Part shown: positions 8,580 to 16,586 of the stretch, piece by piece
Position numbering within the stretch: the stretch's first letter is position 1
How the letters are laid out: each line of letters opens with the position of its first letter
Assembly (NCBI RefSeq): GCF_020075705.1
Contig: NZ_JAIQUM010000059.1
Coordinates: 1 to 34,675, forward strand
DNA length: 34,675 bases
Source of the DNA: Metabacillus rhizolycopersici
GTDB lineage: Bacteria; Bacillota; Bacilli; Bacillales; Bacillaceae
Direction of reading: 5' to 3'
The notes under the pieces: model-generated
What the model saw: only the letters and a program-made list of their open reading frames with translations
The model's database searches: none
What the model was told of the DNA's origin: nothing
Translations under genes and position numbers: made by a program

Positions 8580-9404
8580 CTATCCATAAAATGAGTGGTG
8601 ACCAACCCTACCGACAACCGTATTTGTAGTAATAAACTGTGGGGTAGCACTCCGTTGATGAGTACCATTTGCGAACTGATAGAGATAATTGTCATCTAGT
8701 CTAGTCACTTGGGATAAAAGATAGGCAGATTCAGTTGCGTCTGGTTTTCGACGTTTATTTAAATGTTCAATTATTCCTTCTGCATTTTTAATGCCAATCC
8801 CATGACCGTAGTATAAGCTATTCCCTAAATCTATCGCATTTTCACCACGCCACTGTGGTTTATTAGGGTCAAACTGAGGGTTATTAAAGTACAAACAGTC
8901 ACCGGGTAAGTAATCATTTCCTCTGCGTGTATGAATCGGAAGATCGTCATCTGTTTGCCAATCCCTTAAATACATCCCTCGATAAATTCGATTAAATTGC
9001 TCCAAATTTATCGTGTCGAGGACTGCTTTGTAAAAAACAATCACGATTGATGTTGCACATTCAAAGCCATATAAAGGACCGTTTTGAAAAATATCACGAA
9101 TCGCATCTGAAGGTAGAATTCCTTCTCTAAGCTTAAAGCCTCCCTGGTGAGTTAATCTCCAAAAACGCTCATTACAGTGAGCTTTTTGAAAAACAGCGAA
9201 CTTTGCTTTACTTGCAAATAAATCTCGTGCAGCCTGTATGATTGCCATTCGTAAATGAAGATCAAAATGTAAATGATCAATATTAAAAAAGGTATATACT
9301 TCCTGATATTGATGTAATCGTTCGATTATTTCGTTTTCTTCAGCCGTAAATTTGGGGGATTTTAATTGTAGACCACTTTGCACATTGTTACCTATTAAAA
9401 TCAT
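8580..9404 (-). CDS. tgl: Spore-coat protein-glutamine gamma-glutamyltransferase (transglutaminase)
   Basis: The 274-aa protein cross-links spore coat proteins by forming epsilon-(gamma-glutamyl)lysine bonds between Gln and Lys side chains. Length and sequence match bacillar Tgl. The catalytic Cys is residue 116 in GFECATSIVIVFYKA, with the adjacent Glu115. Glu188 in WRGENAIDLG corresponds to the second catalytic Glu described for B. subtilis Tgl (recalled, E187). The start follows AAGGAGCGAG. A CATACACT element upstream on the minus strand faintly resembles a SigK -10 but is not convincing. Presence of tgl shows that the organism, or its recent ancestor, forms spores. The neighbour yugO is the same as in B. 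subtilis. Confidence 0.95.
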   Translation of the reverse strand: MILIGNNVQSGLQLKSPKFTAEENEIIERLHQYQEVYTFFNIDHLHFDLHLRMAIIQAARDLFASKAKFAVFQKAHCNERFWRLTHQGGFKLREGILPSDAIRDIFQNGPLYGFECATSIVIVFYKAVLDTINLEQFNRIYRGMYLRDWQTDDDLPIHTRRGNDYLPGDCLYFNNPQFDPNKPQWRGENAIDLGNSLYYGHGIGIKNAEGIIEHLNKRRKPDATESAYLLSQVTRLDDNYLYQFANGTHQRSATPQFITTNTVVGRVGHHSFYG

Positions 9405-9624
9405 AAACTCGCTCCTTTGGTGTTAGGTATAGTACAGTGTATGGTTCATAACAGGAGGTTAGAAATGTTTAATGGGATTTCTTGTCATAGTCTACAATTA
9501 ATGAAAAAAAGGCAATAATAAGAGAAAAATTTTAATTGCATCTGTTTAGACTATAAAAATAATATATAATTCTTTTTAAATATGAAAATTTGACCAATAA
9601 TCTTCAGTGAAAGGTGGAAGCGCT

Positions 9625-9915
9625 ATGATCTTGGAGGCTGCAATGTTAAGCGTGAAAAAAGGACAAGAGGGAGAATTTGAACAGGCATTTAAAGATGCCT
9701 CAACGATTATTTCAAGTATGGATGGGTACATTACACATGATCTCCATCGTTGCTTAGAAGTTCAAGGGAAATATATTCTTTTAGTTCAGTGGGAAAACTT
9801 AGAAGATCATACAATTGGATTTAGACAATCTAATAAATATCAAAATTGGAAACAATTATTACATCATTTTTATAATCCCTTTCCAATTGTTGAGCATTTT
9901 GAGCGTGTATATTAA
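9625..9915 (+). CDS. Antibiotic biosynthesis monooxygenase (ABM) domain protein
   Basis: The 96-aa protein is a single ABM/dimeric alpha-beta barrel domain: the opening strand ILEAAMLSVKKGQEGEFEQAF, a middle region with GYITHDLHRCLEV and KYILLVQWENLEDH, and the end PFPIVEHFERVY. Family members are cofactor-free monooxygenases or heme-degrading enzymes, and many have no known substrate. This one lacks clear heme-oxygenase hallmarks, so no reaction is assigned. The start is ATG at 9625 behind AAAGGTGG; an earlier GTG at 9607 has no ribosome site. It is a single-gene unit with a 190-bp gap before the cold-shock gene. Confidence 0.8.
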   Translation: MILEAAMLSVKKGQEGEFEQAFKDASTIISSMDGYITHDLHRCLEVQGKYILLVQWENLEDHTIGFRQSNKYQNWKQLLHHFYNPFPIVEHFERVY

Positions 9916-9948
9916 TAATGAAAATGTTTACAAAATTATCTTTGTTTA

Positions 9949-9977
9949 TTGATTTCAATAATGATAGATGCTATAAT
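9949..9977 (+). promoter_or_regulatory. SigA-type promoter of the cold-shock gene
   Basis: TTGATT at 9949-9954, a 17-bp spacer and TATAAT at 9972-9977. Transcription would start near 9984, leaving a leader of about 125 nt before the cold-shock start codon. Long leaders are usual for csp mRNAs. Confidence 0.7.
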
Positions 9978-10074
9978 CTAGTTAATTATTTTTGTTCGGA
10001 TAAGGATGTAAGATGGAAAATGCTTTAAAGTGTTCCGCTTGAATGATCGTTGTCTAGCAAGAATAGTAATACAA

Positions 10075-10102
10075 TGTGGACTTATTTATTCCACACAGGA
10101 GG
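10075..10102 (+). promoter_or_regulatory. Leader hairpin next to the csp ribosome binding site
   Basis: TGTGGA and TCCACA pair around a 9-nt AT loop at 10075-10095. The Shine-Dalgarno AGGAGG starts two nucleotides later (10097-10102). This may keep the site exposed or make it temperature-sensitive; that is inference. Confidence 0.5.
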
Positions 10103-10109
10103 AAAAGCA

Positions 10110-10307
10110 ATGTTAGAAGGTAAAGTAAAATGGTTTAATTCAGAAAAAGGTTTCGGATTTATCGAAGTAGAAGGACAAGACGATGTATTCGTACACTTCT
10201 CTGCAATCCAAGGCGAAGGTTTCAAAACTTTAGAAGAAGGCCAAACAGTTACTTTTGAAGTAGAACAAGGCGCTCGTGGACCACAAGCTGCTAACGTACA
10301 AAAATAA
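10110..10307 (+). CDS. Cold-shock protein (CspA/CspB family)
   Basis: The 65-aa, single cold-shock domain protein binds single-stranded RNA/DNA and acts as an RNA chaperone. RNP-1 (KGFGFIEV) and RNP-2 (VFVHFSAI) are intact, and the protein begins [18 protein letters not shown] as in Bacillus CspB/CspD. ATG at 10110 follows AGGAGGAAAAGCA; the open frame continues upstream to 10050 only by chance. It is monocistronic with a terminator at 10336-10362. Which csp paralogue it is cannot be decided. Confidence 0.96.
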   Translation: MLEGKVKWFNSEKGFGFIEVEGQDDVFVHFSAIQGEGFKTLEEGQTVTFEVEQGARGPQAANVQK

Positions 10308-10335
10308 GTATATCGCTGCATAAGCAGCTCATATA

Positions 10336-10362
10336 AAAGACTCCTTTTTAGGGGTCTTTTTT
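10336..10362 (+). terminator. Intrinsic terminator after csp
   Basis: AAAAGACTCC and GGGGTCTTTTTT form a short stem with a T-run, 28 nt after the csp stop. Confidence 0.8.
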
Positions 10363-10472
10363 AGTTTTACAAATATTAATAGTATATAAGTATAAGAGTT
10401 ATTTTCTACCTAATTCGTAAGGAAGAAAATAGGCATAGGACTCGAGAGCTTTAACTCTTACTTATTTATCAA

Positions 10473-10503
10473 GACCAGCCTTGAACATAGGCTGGTTTTA
10501 TTT
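10473..10503 (+). terminator. Second terminator-like hairpin downstream of csp
   Basis: ACCAGCC pairs with GGCTGGT around a 9-nt loop and is followed by TTTATTT. It directly precedes repeat R2. Confidence 0.6.
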
Positions 10504-10510
10504 GTAATAT

Positions 10511-10662
10511 CAGCATTTATAAGTTGTGGCTTCGAGAATTGTCCAGCTCCAGCGCCTAGCCCCTCGAGGTCATAAGCCACTCTTGAATTGAAGGTAAAAA
10601 ACACCTTCTATTCAAGAGTGGCTTATGCTTGTCGGGGCTGATCAAGGCGCTTGCGCTTTTCT
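10511..10662. repeat. Dispersed palindromic repeat, copy R2 (long hairpin)
   Basis: The ends match R1 and R3 (CTTCGAGAATTGTCCAGC at left, GGGGCTGATCAAGGCGCTT at right). The core at 10571-10627 is a near-perfect inverted repeat: CATAAGCCACTCTTGAAT on one side and ATTCAAGAGTGGCTTATG on the other, separated by GAAGGT/ACCTTC arms and an A-rich loop. TAGCCCC and GGGGCTGA extend the pairing outward. As with R3, it sits just after a terminator. Confidence 0.92.
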
Positions 10663-10756
10663 TGTCCATTTTTGCAGAAAAGGATAAAATTGATTAAACT
10701 TCATTGTTTATTTACAATTATTCATGAAAGAGATCAGAAAAGGATATAGGTGGAAA

Positions 10757-11467
10757 ATGAAAGTTCTAGTCATTGAAGATAATCCAAGTGTCTGCACGAT
10801 GATTGAAATGTTTTTTTCAAAAGAAGGAATTACGGGTGAATTTGTTCATGATGGTCTCGAGGGGTATGAGAGATATAAAAGAAATGAATGGGATGTAATT
10901 ATTCTAGACTGGATGCTTCCTAGGATGGATGGCGTTACTCTTTGTCGTAAAATAAGAGAAGAAAAAAGCTCGATTCCAATCATTATGCTGACAGCAAAGG
11001 ATAGTGAGTCTGACCAAGTTTTAGGACTTGAAATGGGTGCAGATGATTATGTAACAAAGCCGTTTAGTCCGTTAGCTCTAATGGCAAGGATTAAAGCGGT
11101 GAGTCGCCGTTACCAACTAGTCGAGCAAGATCAGAAGGCAGGTAATCTTGATTTTTTGCAAACTGAGAATTTTAAAATTAGTAAATCAACAAGAGAGGTT
11201 TATTTACAAGATAGAAAGATAACGAATCTAACACCTAAAGAATTTGATTTACTCTATTGTTTTGTAGAAAATCCACGACAGGTTTTTACAAGGGAACAGT
11301 TGCTGGAACGAGTTTGGGGCTTTTCATTTTATGGGGATGAACGTACCGTTGATGTCCATATTAAACGTTTAAGAAAGAAAATTGAATCACCTACGCACCC
11401 TTTCTTTCATACTGTTTGGGGTGTGGGGTATAAATTTGATGAATCGGATATAGGAAATGAGAATTAA
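10757..11467 (+). CDS. OmpR-family response regulator
   Basis: The 236-aa protein has a receiver domain (about residues 1-120) with acidic pocket ED at 7-8, phosphoacceptor Asp51 in VIILDWMLP, and conserved Lys in DYVTKPFSP. An OmpR winged-helix domain follows (about 140-232; LTPKEFDLLYCFVENPRQVFTREQLLERVWG). Phosphorylation by the downstream kinase should control DNA binding. The start ATG at 10757 gives the usual MKVLVIEDN opening; an upstream ATG at 10724 is possible but would add an odd tail. The 3' end overlaps the kinase gene by 11 bp, so the two are translationally coupled. Target genes are unknown. Confidence 0.94.
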   Translation: MKVLVIEDNPSVCTMIEMFFSKEGITGEFVHDGLEGYERYKRNEWDVIILDWMLPRMDGVTLCRKIREEKSSIPIIMLTAKDSESDQVLGLEMGADDYVTKPFSPLALMARIKAVSRRYQLVEQDQKAGNLDFLQTENFKISKSTREVYLQDRKITNLTPKEFDLLYCFVENPRQVFTREQLLERVWGFSFYGDERTVDVHIKRLRKKIESPTHPFFHTVWGVGYKFDESDIGNEN

Positions 11468-12863
11468 ATATATCTATCAGCAGTTTTTCAGCCATATCAG
11501 TATATTAATTATTGCCTTTATTATAGTAAGTCTATTATTTGCACATTTTGTAGAAAATATGGTGTATGAGAATAAAGTGAAAGAATTAACCGAGTATGGT
11601 GAAACGATTTTAAATGACTTTGACCGAACAGGACAGGAGTTTGTTTTCAGTCAGTACCAACATGTTTTAAGCTCGCAGAATATAAATTTTAGCATTTTTG
11701 ATCAAATGGGTAGAGTTGTTTATCCAGTTTCAACTAGCTCACCACAAACAAGAATAACAGAAGAAGGATGGAAGTGGCTTTCCCTTGGAGAAAAGATTGT
11801 AACGAAGCATAACATAAAATGGCTTGACCAAGATGTTTCGTTAGTAGCTCTTCCTTATATGGGCAATGGAGAGTTAGTTGGAGGGATTTTACTCATTTCT
11901 CCTATTAGCGGATCTCGTGAAATTATTACCGAAATGAATCAATTTTTACTTTATGCAATTATCATCACACTATCCGTGTCATTTTTGCTAAGTTGGATTC
12001 TTTCAAAAGTTCATGTGAGTCGGATTCAAAAAATAAGAAAAGCGACTTCAAAAATAGCTCAGGGCGATTATAATGCTTATATTCCAGCATCTAATTTTGA
12101 TGAAATTGCAGAAATGGCAAATGATTTTAACGAAATGGTTGATCAATTAAAATCCTCAAATGAAGAAATTGATAATCTCGAGAAACGCCGTAGACAATTT
12201 ATCGCTGATGTTTCACATGAGCTCAGAACTCCATTAACGACAATAAGCGGTGTGATTGAAGGGCTCAAAAATAATATGATTGAAGAGAATGAAAAAGAAA
12301 AAGGAATTCAGTTAGTTAGTCAAGAAACCAAACGGCTTATTCGACTTGTAAATGAAAATTTAGATTATGAACGGATTCGATCAAATCAAGTCAAACTTAG
12401 TAAAGAGAGAATACAGGTAAAAGAGGTATTAGAAGTGATTAAGGATCACTTGCTCCTTCAAGCAGAGCAGAAAAAAATTGAACTTATCATTGATGTTGAT
12501 GAACAAAGTATGGTATTCGCTGACTATGATCGACTTATTCAAATCTTAATAAACATTACAAAGAATAGCATCCAATTTACAAATCAAGGCTCAGTTTCAC
12601 TTCGTGGATATCAGACAGACGAAAAGACAATCATTGAGATTATAGATACTGGAATAGGTATGGACAAGCATGAGGTGGAAGCTGTGTGGCGAAGATTTTA
12701 TAAAGCTGATATCTCAAGGAAAAGTAACCAATTTGGTGAATTTGGTTTAGGTCTTTCAATTGTTAAACGTTTAGTAGAGCTACACGAAGGGAAGATTGAT
12801 GTTATAAGTGAACAAAATATAGGAACAAAGTTTACAATTTCGCTACCGATTAAGAGCAGTTAA
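11457..12863 (+). CDS. Membrane sensor histidine kinase
   Basis: The 468-aa protein has TM1 at about residues 11-33, an extracytoplasmic sensor region of about 125 residues, TM2 at about 163-183, HAMP at about 184-236, and HisKA with phospho-acceptor His254 (DVSHELRTPLTTI). The HATPase_c domain carries an N-box-like NITKNSIQF, then DTGIGM and GLGLSIVKRLVELH. It partners with the overlapping response regulator. The stimulus is not evident; the sensor region has no motif I recognise. The next gene, an extracytoplasmic foldase, may suggest cell-envelope sensing, but a separate promoter region lies between them. Confidence 0.94.
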   Translation: MRIKYIYQQFFSHISILIIAFIIVSLLFAHFVENMVYENKVKELTEYGETILNDFDRTGQEFVFSQYQHVLSSQNINFSIFDQMGRVVYPVSTSSPQTRITEEGWKWLSLGEKIVTKHNIKWLDQDVSLVALPYMGNGELVGGILLISPISGSREIITEMNQFLLYAIIITLSVSFLLSWILSKVHVSRIQKIRKATSKIAQGDYNAYIPASNFDEIAEMANDFNEMVDQLKSSNEEIDNLEKRRRQFIADVSHELRTPLTTISGVIEGLKNNMIEENEKEKGIQLVSQETKRLIRLVNENLDYERIRSNQVKLSKERIQVKEVLEVIKDHLLLQAEQKKIELIIDVDEQSMVFADYDRLIQILINITKNSIQFTNQGSVSLRGYQTDEKTIIEIIDTGIGMDKHEVEAVWRRFYKADISRKSNQFGEFGLGLSIVKRLVELHEGKIDVISEQNIGTKFTISLPIKSS

Positions 12864-13038
12864 TCGAGTTTATTCCCAATAAACGGGTTATAAACAACCT
12901 ACATATGGAAGTTTCACTGTATGTTTGTAAATTTTTTATTATTTTTTCATTTGTTAATAGTTTATTCATATTTTTTTGATAAGATAGAAGAAGTTATTAA
13001 CAAACAGAAAAGACACATAATTGAGGAGACATAAACTG

Positions 13039-13959
13039 ATGGAGAAAATATTGGCTAGTAAAAAGACACTTATTATTCTTGCTGCCCTTGTAGTAGTGGC
13101 AATCGCTGTATTCATTTTTATTTCAACCAGAAGCGAAGCTGTAGGAAAGGTTGGAAGTGAGTCGATTACAAAGGATGATCTATATACATATTTCGTCGAT
13201 CAAAATGGTGAAAAAGCAGTAGATACTCTTATTACGCAAAGCTTAATTGAACAAGAGGTTAAAAAAGAAGGCGTTTCTGTTACACAGAAAGAAATTGATG
13301 AAGAAATGAAAAATCTAGTCGAAGCATATGGTGGACAAACAGCATTTGATCAAACACTTATGCAAAGTGGGTTAACACAGGAACTTTTAGAAAAAGATAT
13401 GAAAACAAATCTTGAAATTGAAAAGCTACTGAAACCGCAAATTAAAATTACAGAAGAAGAAATGCAAACATATTTTGATGAAAACAAAGAATCATTTGCA
13501 AAAGCGAAGGAAGTTAATGCAAGTCACATCTTAGTAGATGATGAGAAAACAGCAAAAGAAGTAAAAGCTAAGCTAGATAAAGGTGAAGACTTTGCAGAAT
13601 TAGCGAAGGAATATTCAAAAGATGGATCAGCACAATCAGGTGGAGAGCTAGGATTCTTTGGTGAAGGAGCAATGGTTCCAGAATTTGAAGAAGTAGCTTT
13701 TTCAATGAAAGTTGGCGAAATCAGTGAGCCAGTTAAGTCTCAATTTGGTTATCATATTATTAAAGTAAATGAAATTCAGGAAGCTTCTGAAGCAAACTTT
13801 AAGGATAGCAAAGAACAAATTGAAGGCTTATTATTCGATCAAAAAATTGCTACTGAATATCCAACATGGTTAGATAAGAAAGAAGAAGAATATGACATAA
13901 AAAATTATTTAAGTGAAGATGAAAAAGAACCAGTTGCAACAGAAGAAACAAAAGAATAA
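13039..13959 (+). CDS. PrsA-like foldase / parvulin peptidyl-prolyl isomerase with an N-terminal membrane anchor
   Basis: The 306-aa protein opens with Lys residues and one long hydrophobic helix (about residues 9-31), then a SurA/PrsA-like N domain ([16 protein letters not shown]). A parvulin domain follows at about 150-240 ([20 protein letters not shown], then [20 protein letters not shown], then FGYHIIKV). The acidic tail ends [11 protein letters not shown]. It should assist folding of exported proteins at the outer membrane face. Typical PrsA is a lipoprotein with an L-x-G-C lipobox; here no Cys occurs in the N-terminal region, so a transmembrane anchor replaces the lipid. ATG at 13039 is preceded by GAGGAGA; the earlier in-frame TTG at 13021 contains that site. 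Confidence 0.88.
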   Translation: MEKILASKKTLIILAALVVVAIAVFIFISTRSEAVGKVGSESITKDDLYTYFVDQNGEKAVDTLITQSLIEQEVKKEGVSVTQKEIDEEMKNLVEAYGGQTAFDQTLMQSGLTQELLEKDMKTNLEIEKLLKPQIKITEEEMQTYFDENKESFAKAKEVNASHILVDDEKTAKEVKAKLDKGEDFAELAKEYSKDGSAQSGGELGFFGEGAMVPEFEEVAFSMKVGEISEPVKSQFGYHIIKVNEIQEASEANFKDSKEQIEGLLFDQKIATEYPTWLDKKEEEYDIKNYLSEDEKEPVATEETKE

Positions 13960-13967
13960 GAGACATG

Positions 13968-13996
13968 AAAACGGACCTTTGATAGGGTCCGTTTTT
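13968..13996 (+). terminator. Intrinsic terminator after the foldase gene
   Basis: AAAACGGACC and GGGTCCGTTTTT pair around a 7-nt loop, 8 nt after the stop. Confidence 0.88.
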
Positions 13997-14143
13997 AAGT
14001 GTTCAAAATGTTTAATTTCAACACGCGCTATAAAAATTATATATATTTCCACAAAATACCTCTTTTAATCATTGATTTAACGAATCTTCAGATATAAAAT
14101 GAGTTCATTGTTAATTAGAAAAAGAAATGACGAGGCGATGCAA

Positions 14144-14866
14144 TTGACAGCAACTATTCTATCGAGGATGAATAAAAAAGTTGTAAATACACATCCATTT
14201 TCTCCTAAAAGCATTAATTTGCTTAAGCAAAAAATGAAGAAAGTACATGTGAAAAGTGGAGAACATTTATTTCATGTGGGGGATGTTGTTGATCATCTTT
14301 ATTATATTGTAGAAGGCACGGTCAAATTATATAAGTGTACTGAGGATGGAAAGATACTGACATTAAATTATTTTGAAGCTGATGATATGTTCGGAGACTA
14401 TATGTCTAGTGAAAAACATGGTGTGATGGAGAGTGCAAAAGCTATGGACGATTCGGTTGTTGGGGTGATCGAAAAGGTTCATATCGAGGAACTACTTTGG
14501 CAGAATCGTGACATTTCACTCGAATTTACAAAATGGATTCGTCTTGCCCAGCAGCTCACACAAACAAAGCTTCGTGATTTAATGTTTTTTGGTAAAAATG
14601 GGGCGCTTGCATCTGTCCTTATTCGGTTGACCAACACATATGGAATCCGAGAAGGTGATATTTGGAAGGTTACAAGAAAATTCACCCACGATGAAATCGC
14701 TAATTTAATTTGTACACCAAGAGAAACTGTAACGCGAATGATCAATCAATTAAAAAGAGATGGGCTCATTCACTATGAAAAAGGATACATAACGATATAT
14801 AATCTAGCGGGTCTCCGTCAAATCTGCCACTGTGAGGATTGTCCATTACAAGCGTGCAGGCTGTAA
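14144..14866 (+). CDS. fnr: Fnr-type anaerobic regulator with C-terminal Fe-S cysteine cluster
   Basis: The protein is 240 aa from TTG at 14144, which has GAGG 8 nt upstream; ATG at 14138 and 14099 are alternatives. It has a cyclic-nucleotide-binding fold (about residues 35-125), a dimerisation helix, and a Crp-type helix-turn-helix (FTHDEIANLICTPRETVTRM). The end CHCEDCPLQACRL holds Cys230-x2-Cys233-x4-Cys238, and Asp145 lies in KLRDLMFFGK. This matches the 3 Cys + 1 Asp [4Fe-4S] ligation described for B. subtilis Fnr (C227, C230, C235, D141). It should activate anaerobic respiration and fermentation genes. The length matches B. subtilis Fnr (238 aa), supporting the start. Its usual partner narK is not adjacent. 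Confidence 0.9.
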   Translation: MTATILSRMNKKVVNTHPFSPKSINLLKQKMKKVHVKSGEHLFHVGDVVDHLYYIVEGTVKLYKCTEDGKILTLNYFEADDMFGDYMSSEKHGVMESAKAMDDSVVGVIEKVHIEELLWQNRDISLEFTKWIRLAQQLTQTKLRDLMFFGKNGALASVLIRLTNTYGIREGDIWKVTRKFTHDEIANLICTPRETVTRMINQLKRDGLIHYEKGYITIYNLAGLRQICHCEDCPLQACRL

Positions 14867-14880
14867 AAAATGAATAATAG

Positions 14881-14918
14881 AAAAAAGCAAAGCTGAAGTT
14901 ATGGCTTTGCTTTTTTTA
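14881..14918 (+). terminator. Intrinsic terminator after fnr
   Basis: AAAAGCAAAGC and GGCTTTGCTTTTTTT form a stem 14 nt after the fnr stop. Confidence 0.88.
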
Positions 14919-14952
14919 TTAAAGTTAATAGTTGAAGATGGTGGCATTTTTT

Positions 14953-15117
14953 AGGCTTGGCGGAAAAAGCAGCTGGAAAGAAAAGAAGAGTTGGTTCAAA
15001 AAAGAATAAAAGTGGTTCAAATAAAGAGTAAACTGGTTCAATTCTCCCGAAAAGTGGTTCAATCTATGCGAAGAGTAAAAACTCCTTGGGGTTGAAATCC
15101 GAGGCTTGGCGGAAAAA
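14953..15117. repeat. 21-bp periodic TGGTTCAA repeat enclosed by 16-bp direct repeats
   Basis: TGGTTCAA begins at 14992, 15013, 15034 and 15055, exactly 21 bp apart; the rest of each unit diverges. AGGCTTGGCGGAAAAA occurs at 14953-14968 and again at 15102-15117, flanking the array. The interval between fnr and the methyltransferase gene has no convincing coding frame. Function unknown. Confidence 0.88.
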
Positions 15118-15309
15118 TCCCCCTATATGTGGAATTCCTGAGTGCAATCTAGCAGGTACTAAACAGCAACTACGATAATCCTTCACGATTACCGGTCCAA
15201 ACCTAAATAAAAATTAAAAACAATTTGCTATCCCATTTCAATCTATAATAAACTGTGTAGAGACAAATTATCATATTGCTAGCAATTACATGCAGAGAGG
15301 AATCAAACA
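15118..15309. other. Remainder of the fnr-prmA spacer
   Basis: Together with the repeat block the spacer from 14867 is over 440 bp. After the repeats I see only AT-rich sequence, a possible promoter region near 15240-15260, and the AGAGAGGAA site before 15310. Confidence 0.5.
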
Positions 15310-16200
15310 ATGTTACATGAATTTACAATAAACATCCCTTATAAACAGGTGGACCAATATACAGACGACTTAAATGCTGCTGGGATTTACCATTTGTACT
15401 ATGAATCCCCTATTGAAATTATTAAAGTTCAAAATGGGTATGGATATGAAGAAAAAGAAGATCAGCACGTGGATTTGAAAATTTATGCAAGTGATTTAGA
15501 GGTAGAAAACTTACCTGAAGCTTATTATTCATTACTAGAAACGACTCTTTCCATTTCACGGAATGAGATTACCTATACTTCACACAATGATACAGTATGG
15601 GAGCAGTCTTACGAGTTTGAAGATATTGATTTAGGAAATGGATGGATCATTGTCTATCCAAATTCACAAAATCAATATCAGGATAAAAACATCCTAAAAT
15701 TTGACCCATTAGCCGCGTTTGGTACTGGACTCCATGAAACAACACAAGGCTGTTTGCGAATGATTTTAGAAAAAGATCTTACCGGGAAAAGTGTACTTGA
15801 CCTTGGTACTGGCTCAGGTATGTTAACAATTGCGGCTTCACTTAAAGGTGCTGAAAAGGTTGTTGCTGTGGATTATGAGGAGGTAGCTCGAGAGCTTTAT
15901 CATAATGCGGAACTAAATAATCTAACGAATGATCTTGAAGTTGTACAAGCGGATTTAATAACTGGAGATTATACGATTGATGATATGTATGATTATATCT
16001 TGATTAATATTGGCGCTAATGAAACGATGAGTATTCTGAAGAAACATGACCTTTTAAAAAATAGTAATGACTTCATCATCTCAGGACTTGTAGAATGGCA
16101 TATTGACCAATTAATTGAACAATTCCAGATTGGTGGATTTTTAATTAAAGAGAAGACTCAAACAAAAGAATGGGTAACAATTCATTTTACAAGAGCGTAA
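15310..16200 (+). CDS. Ribosomal protein L11 methyltransferase-like protein (PrmA family)
   Basis: The 296-aa protein has a PrmA-type N-terminal substrate domain (about residues 1-110) and a class I SAM-dependent methyltransferase domain. Motif I is SVLDLGTGSGMLTIAAS, followed by acidic VAVDYEEVA; PrmA-specific FDPLAAFGTGLHETTQ precedes it. PrmA trimethylates lysines of ribosomal protein L11. The usual Bacillus prmA sits in the dnaJ operon, whereas this gene is alone between two terminators, so it may be a second, diverged family member acting on another substrate. Start ATG at 15310 follows GCAGAGAGG. Confidence 0.85.
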   Translation: MLHEFTINIPYKQVDQYTDDLNAAGIYHLYYESPIEIIKVQNGYGYEEKEDQHVDLKIYASDLEVENLPEAYYSLLETTLSISRNEITYTSHNDTVWEQSYEFEDIDLGNGWIIVYPNSQNQYQDKNILKFDPLAAFGTGLHETTQGCLRMILEKDLTGKSVLDLGTGSGMLTIAASLKGAEKVVAVDYEEVARELYHNAELNNLTNDLEVVQADLITGDYTIDDMYDYILINIGANETMSILKKHDLLKNSNDFIISGLVEWHIDQLIEQFQIGGFLIKEKTQTKEWVTIHFTRA

Positions 16201-16242
16201 AGAAAAAGTGTCAAATTCACTCGAGAATTTGACACTTTTTCT
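16201..16242 (+). terminator. Strong intrinsic terminator after the PrmA-like gene
   Basis: AGAAAAAGTGTCAAATTC and GAATTTGACACTTTTTCT pair perfectly around a 6-nt loop directly after the stop codon. It works in either orientation. Confidence 0.92.
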
Positions 16243-16403
16243 TTACGTATATAATATATACCGATTTATACGTCGTCTGAATCCACTCTATTCAATCTAA
16301 GGATTTTACAAAAAAAGGGGTGTCCCAAAAGATTAAATGAGTGGAGGCATAGTACAGTAACAAGTTTTTCTTCTTTAATAATTATTAATTATATTGAAAT
16401 ATC

Positions 16404-16432
16404 TTTTCAAATGGAAAGATCGTTGTTATAAT
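16404..16432 (+). promoter_or_regulatory. Candidate promoter of the guanine-riboswitch transcript
   Basis: TATAAT at 16427-16432 lies 17 bp after TTTTCA at 16404-16409. The aptamer begins about 25 nt after the predicted start site, which fits purine riboswitch leaders. Confidence 0.55.
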
Positions 16433-16461
16433 TCAAGGGTTCAAAAAAAAATAATAGTTTT

Positions 16462-16533
16462 CACTCATATAATCGCAGGGATATGGCCTGCAAGTTTCTA
16501 CCGAATCCCCATTAAGGATTTGACTATGGGTAG
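16462..16533 (+). ncRNA. Purine (guanine-class) riboswitch aptamer
   Basis: P1 pairs ACTCATA (5') with TATGGGT (3'). P2 is GCAGG/CCTGC with loop GATATGG. The junction carries AAGTTTCTACC, and P3 is AATCC/GGATT. The specificity base after P3, in GACTATGGG, is C at 16524; this position reads guanine/hypoxanthine in xpt-type switches (adenine switches have U). The core is nearly identical to the B. subtilis xpt aptamer. Ligand binding should stabilise P1 and allow the terminator at 16587-16641, turning off the nucleoside transporter. Confidence 0.96.
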
Positions 16534-16586
16534 CGATATACTTATGCTTGATCTGCCTAAACGAAATAGGTCGGTAAAAATTGGGA

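Noticed and set aside
9465..9518. 17-codon frame (MFNGISCHSLQLMKKRQ) with a good AGGAGG site, plus strand, upstream of tgl
   Set aside because: Too short to support coding on composition; the ribosome-like site can arise by chance in purine-rich sequence. It would need conservation or ribosome data.
14992..15075. CRISPR-like or coding repeat at the TGGTTCAA array
   Set aside because: The period is only 21 bp with an 8-bp core and no long open frame, so neither explanation fits.
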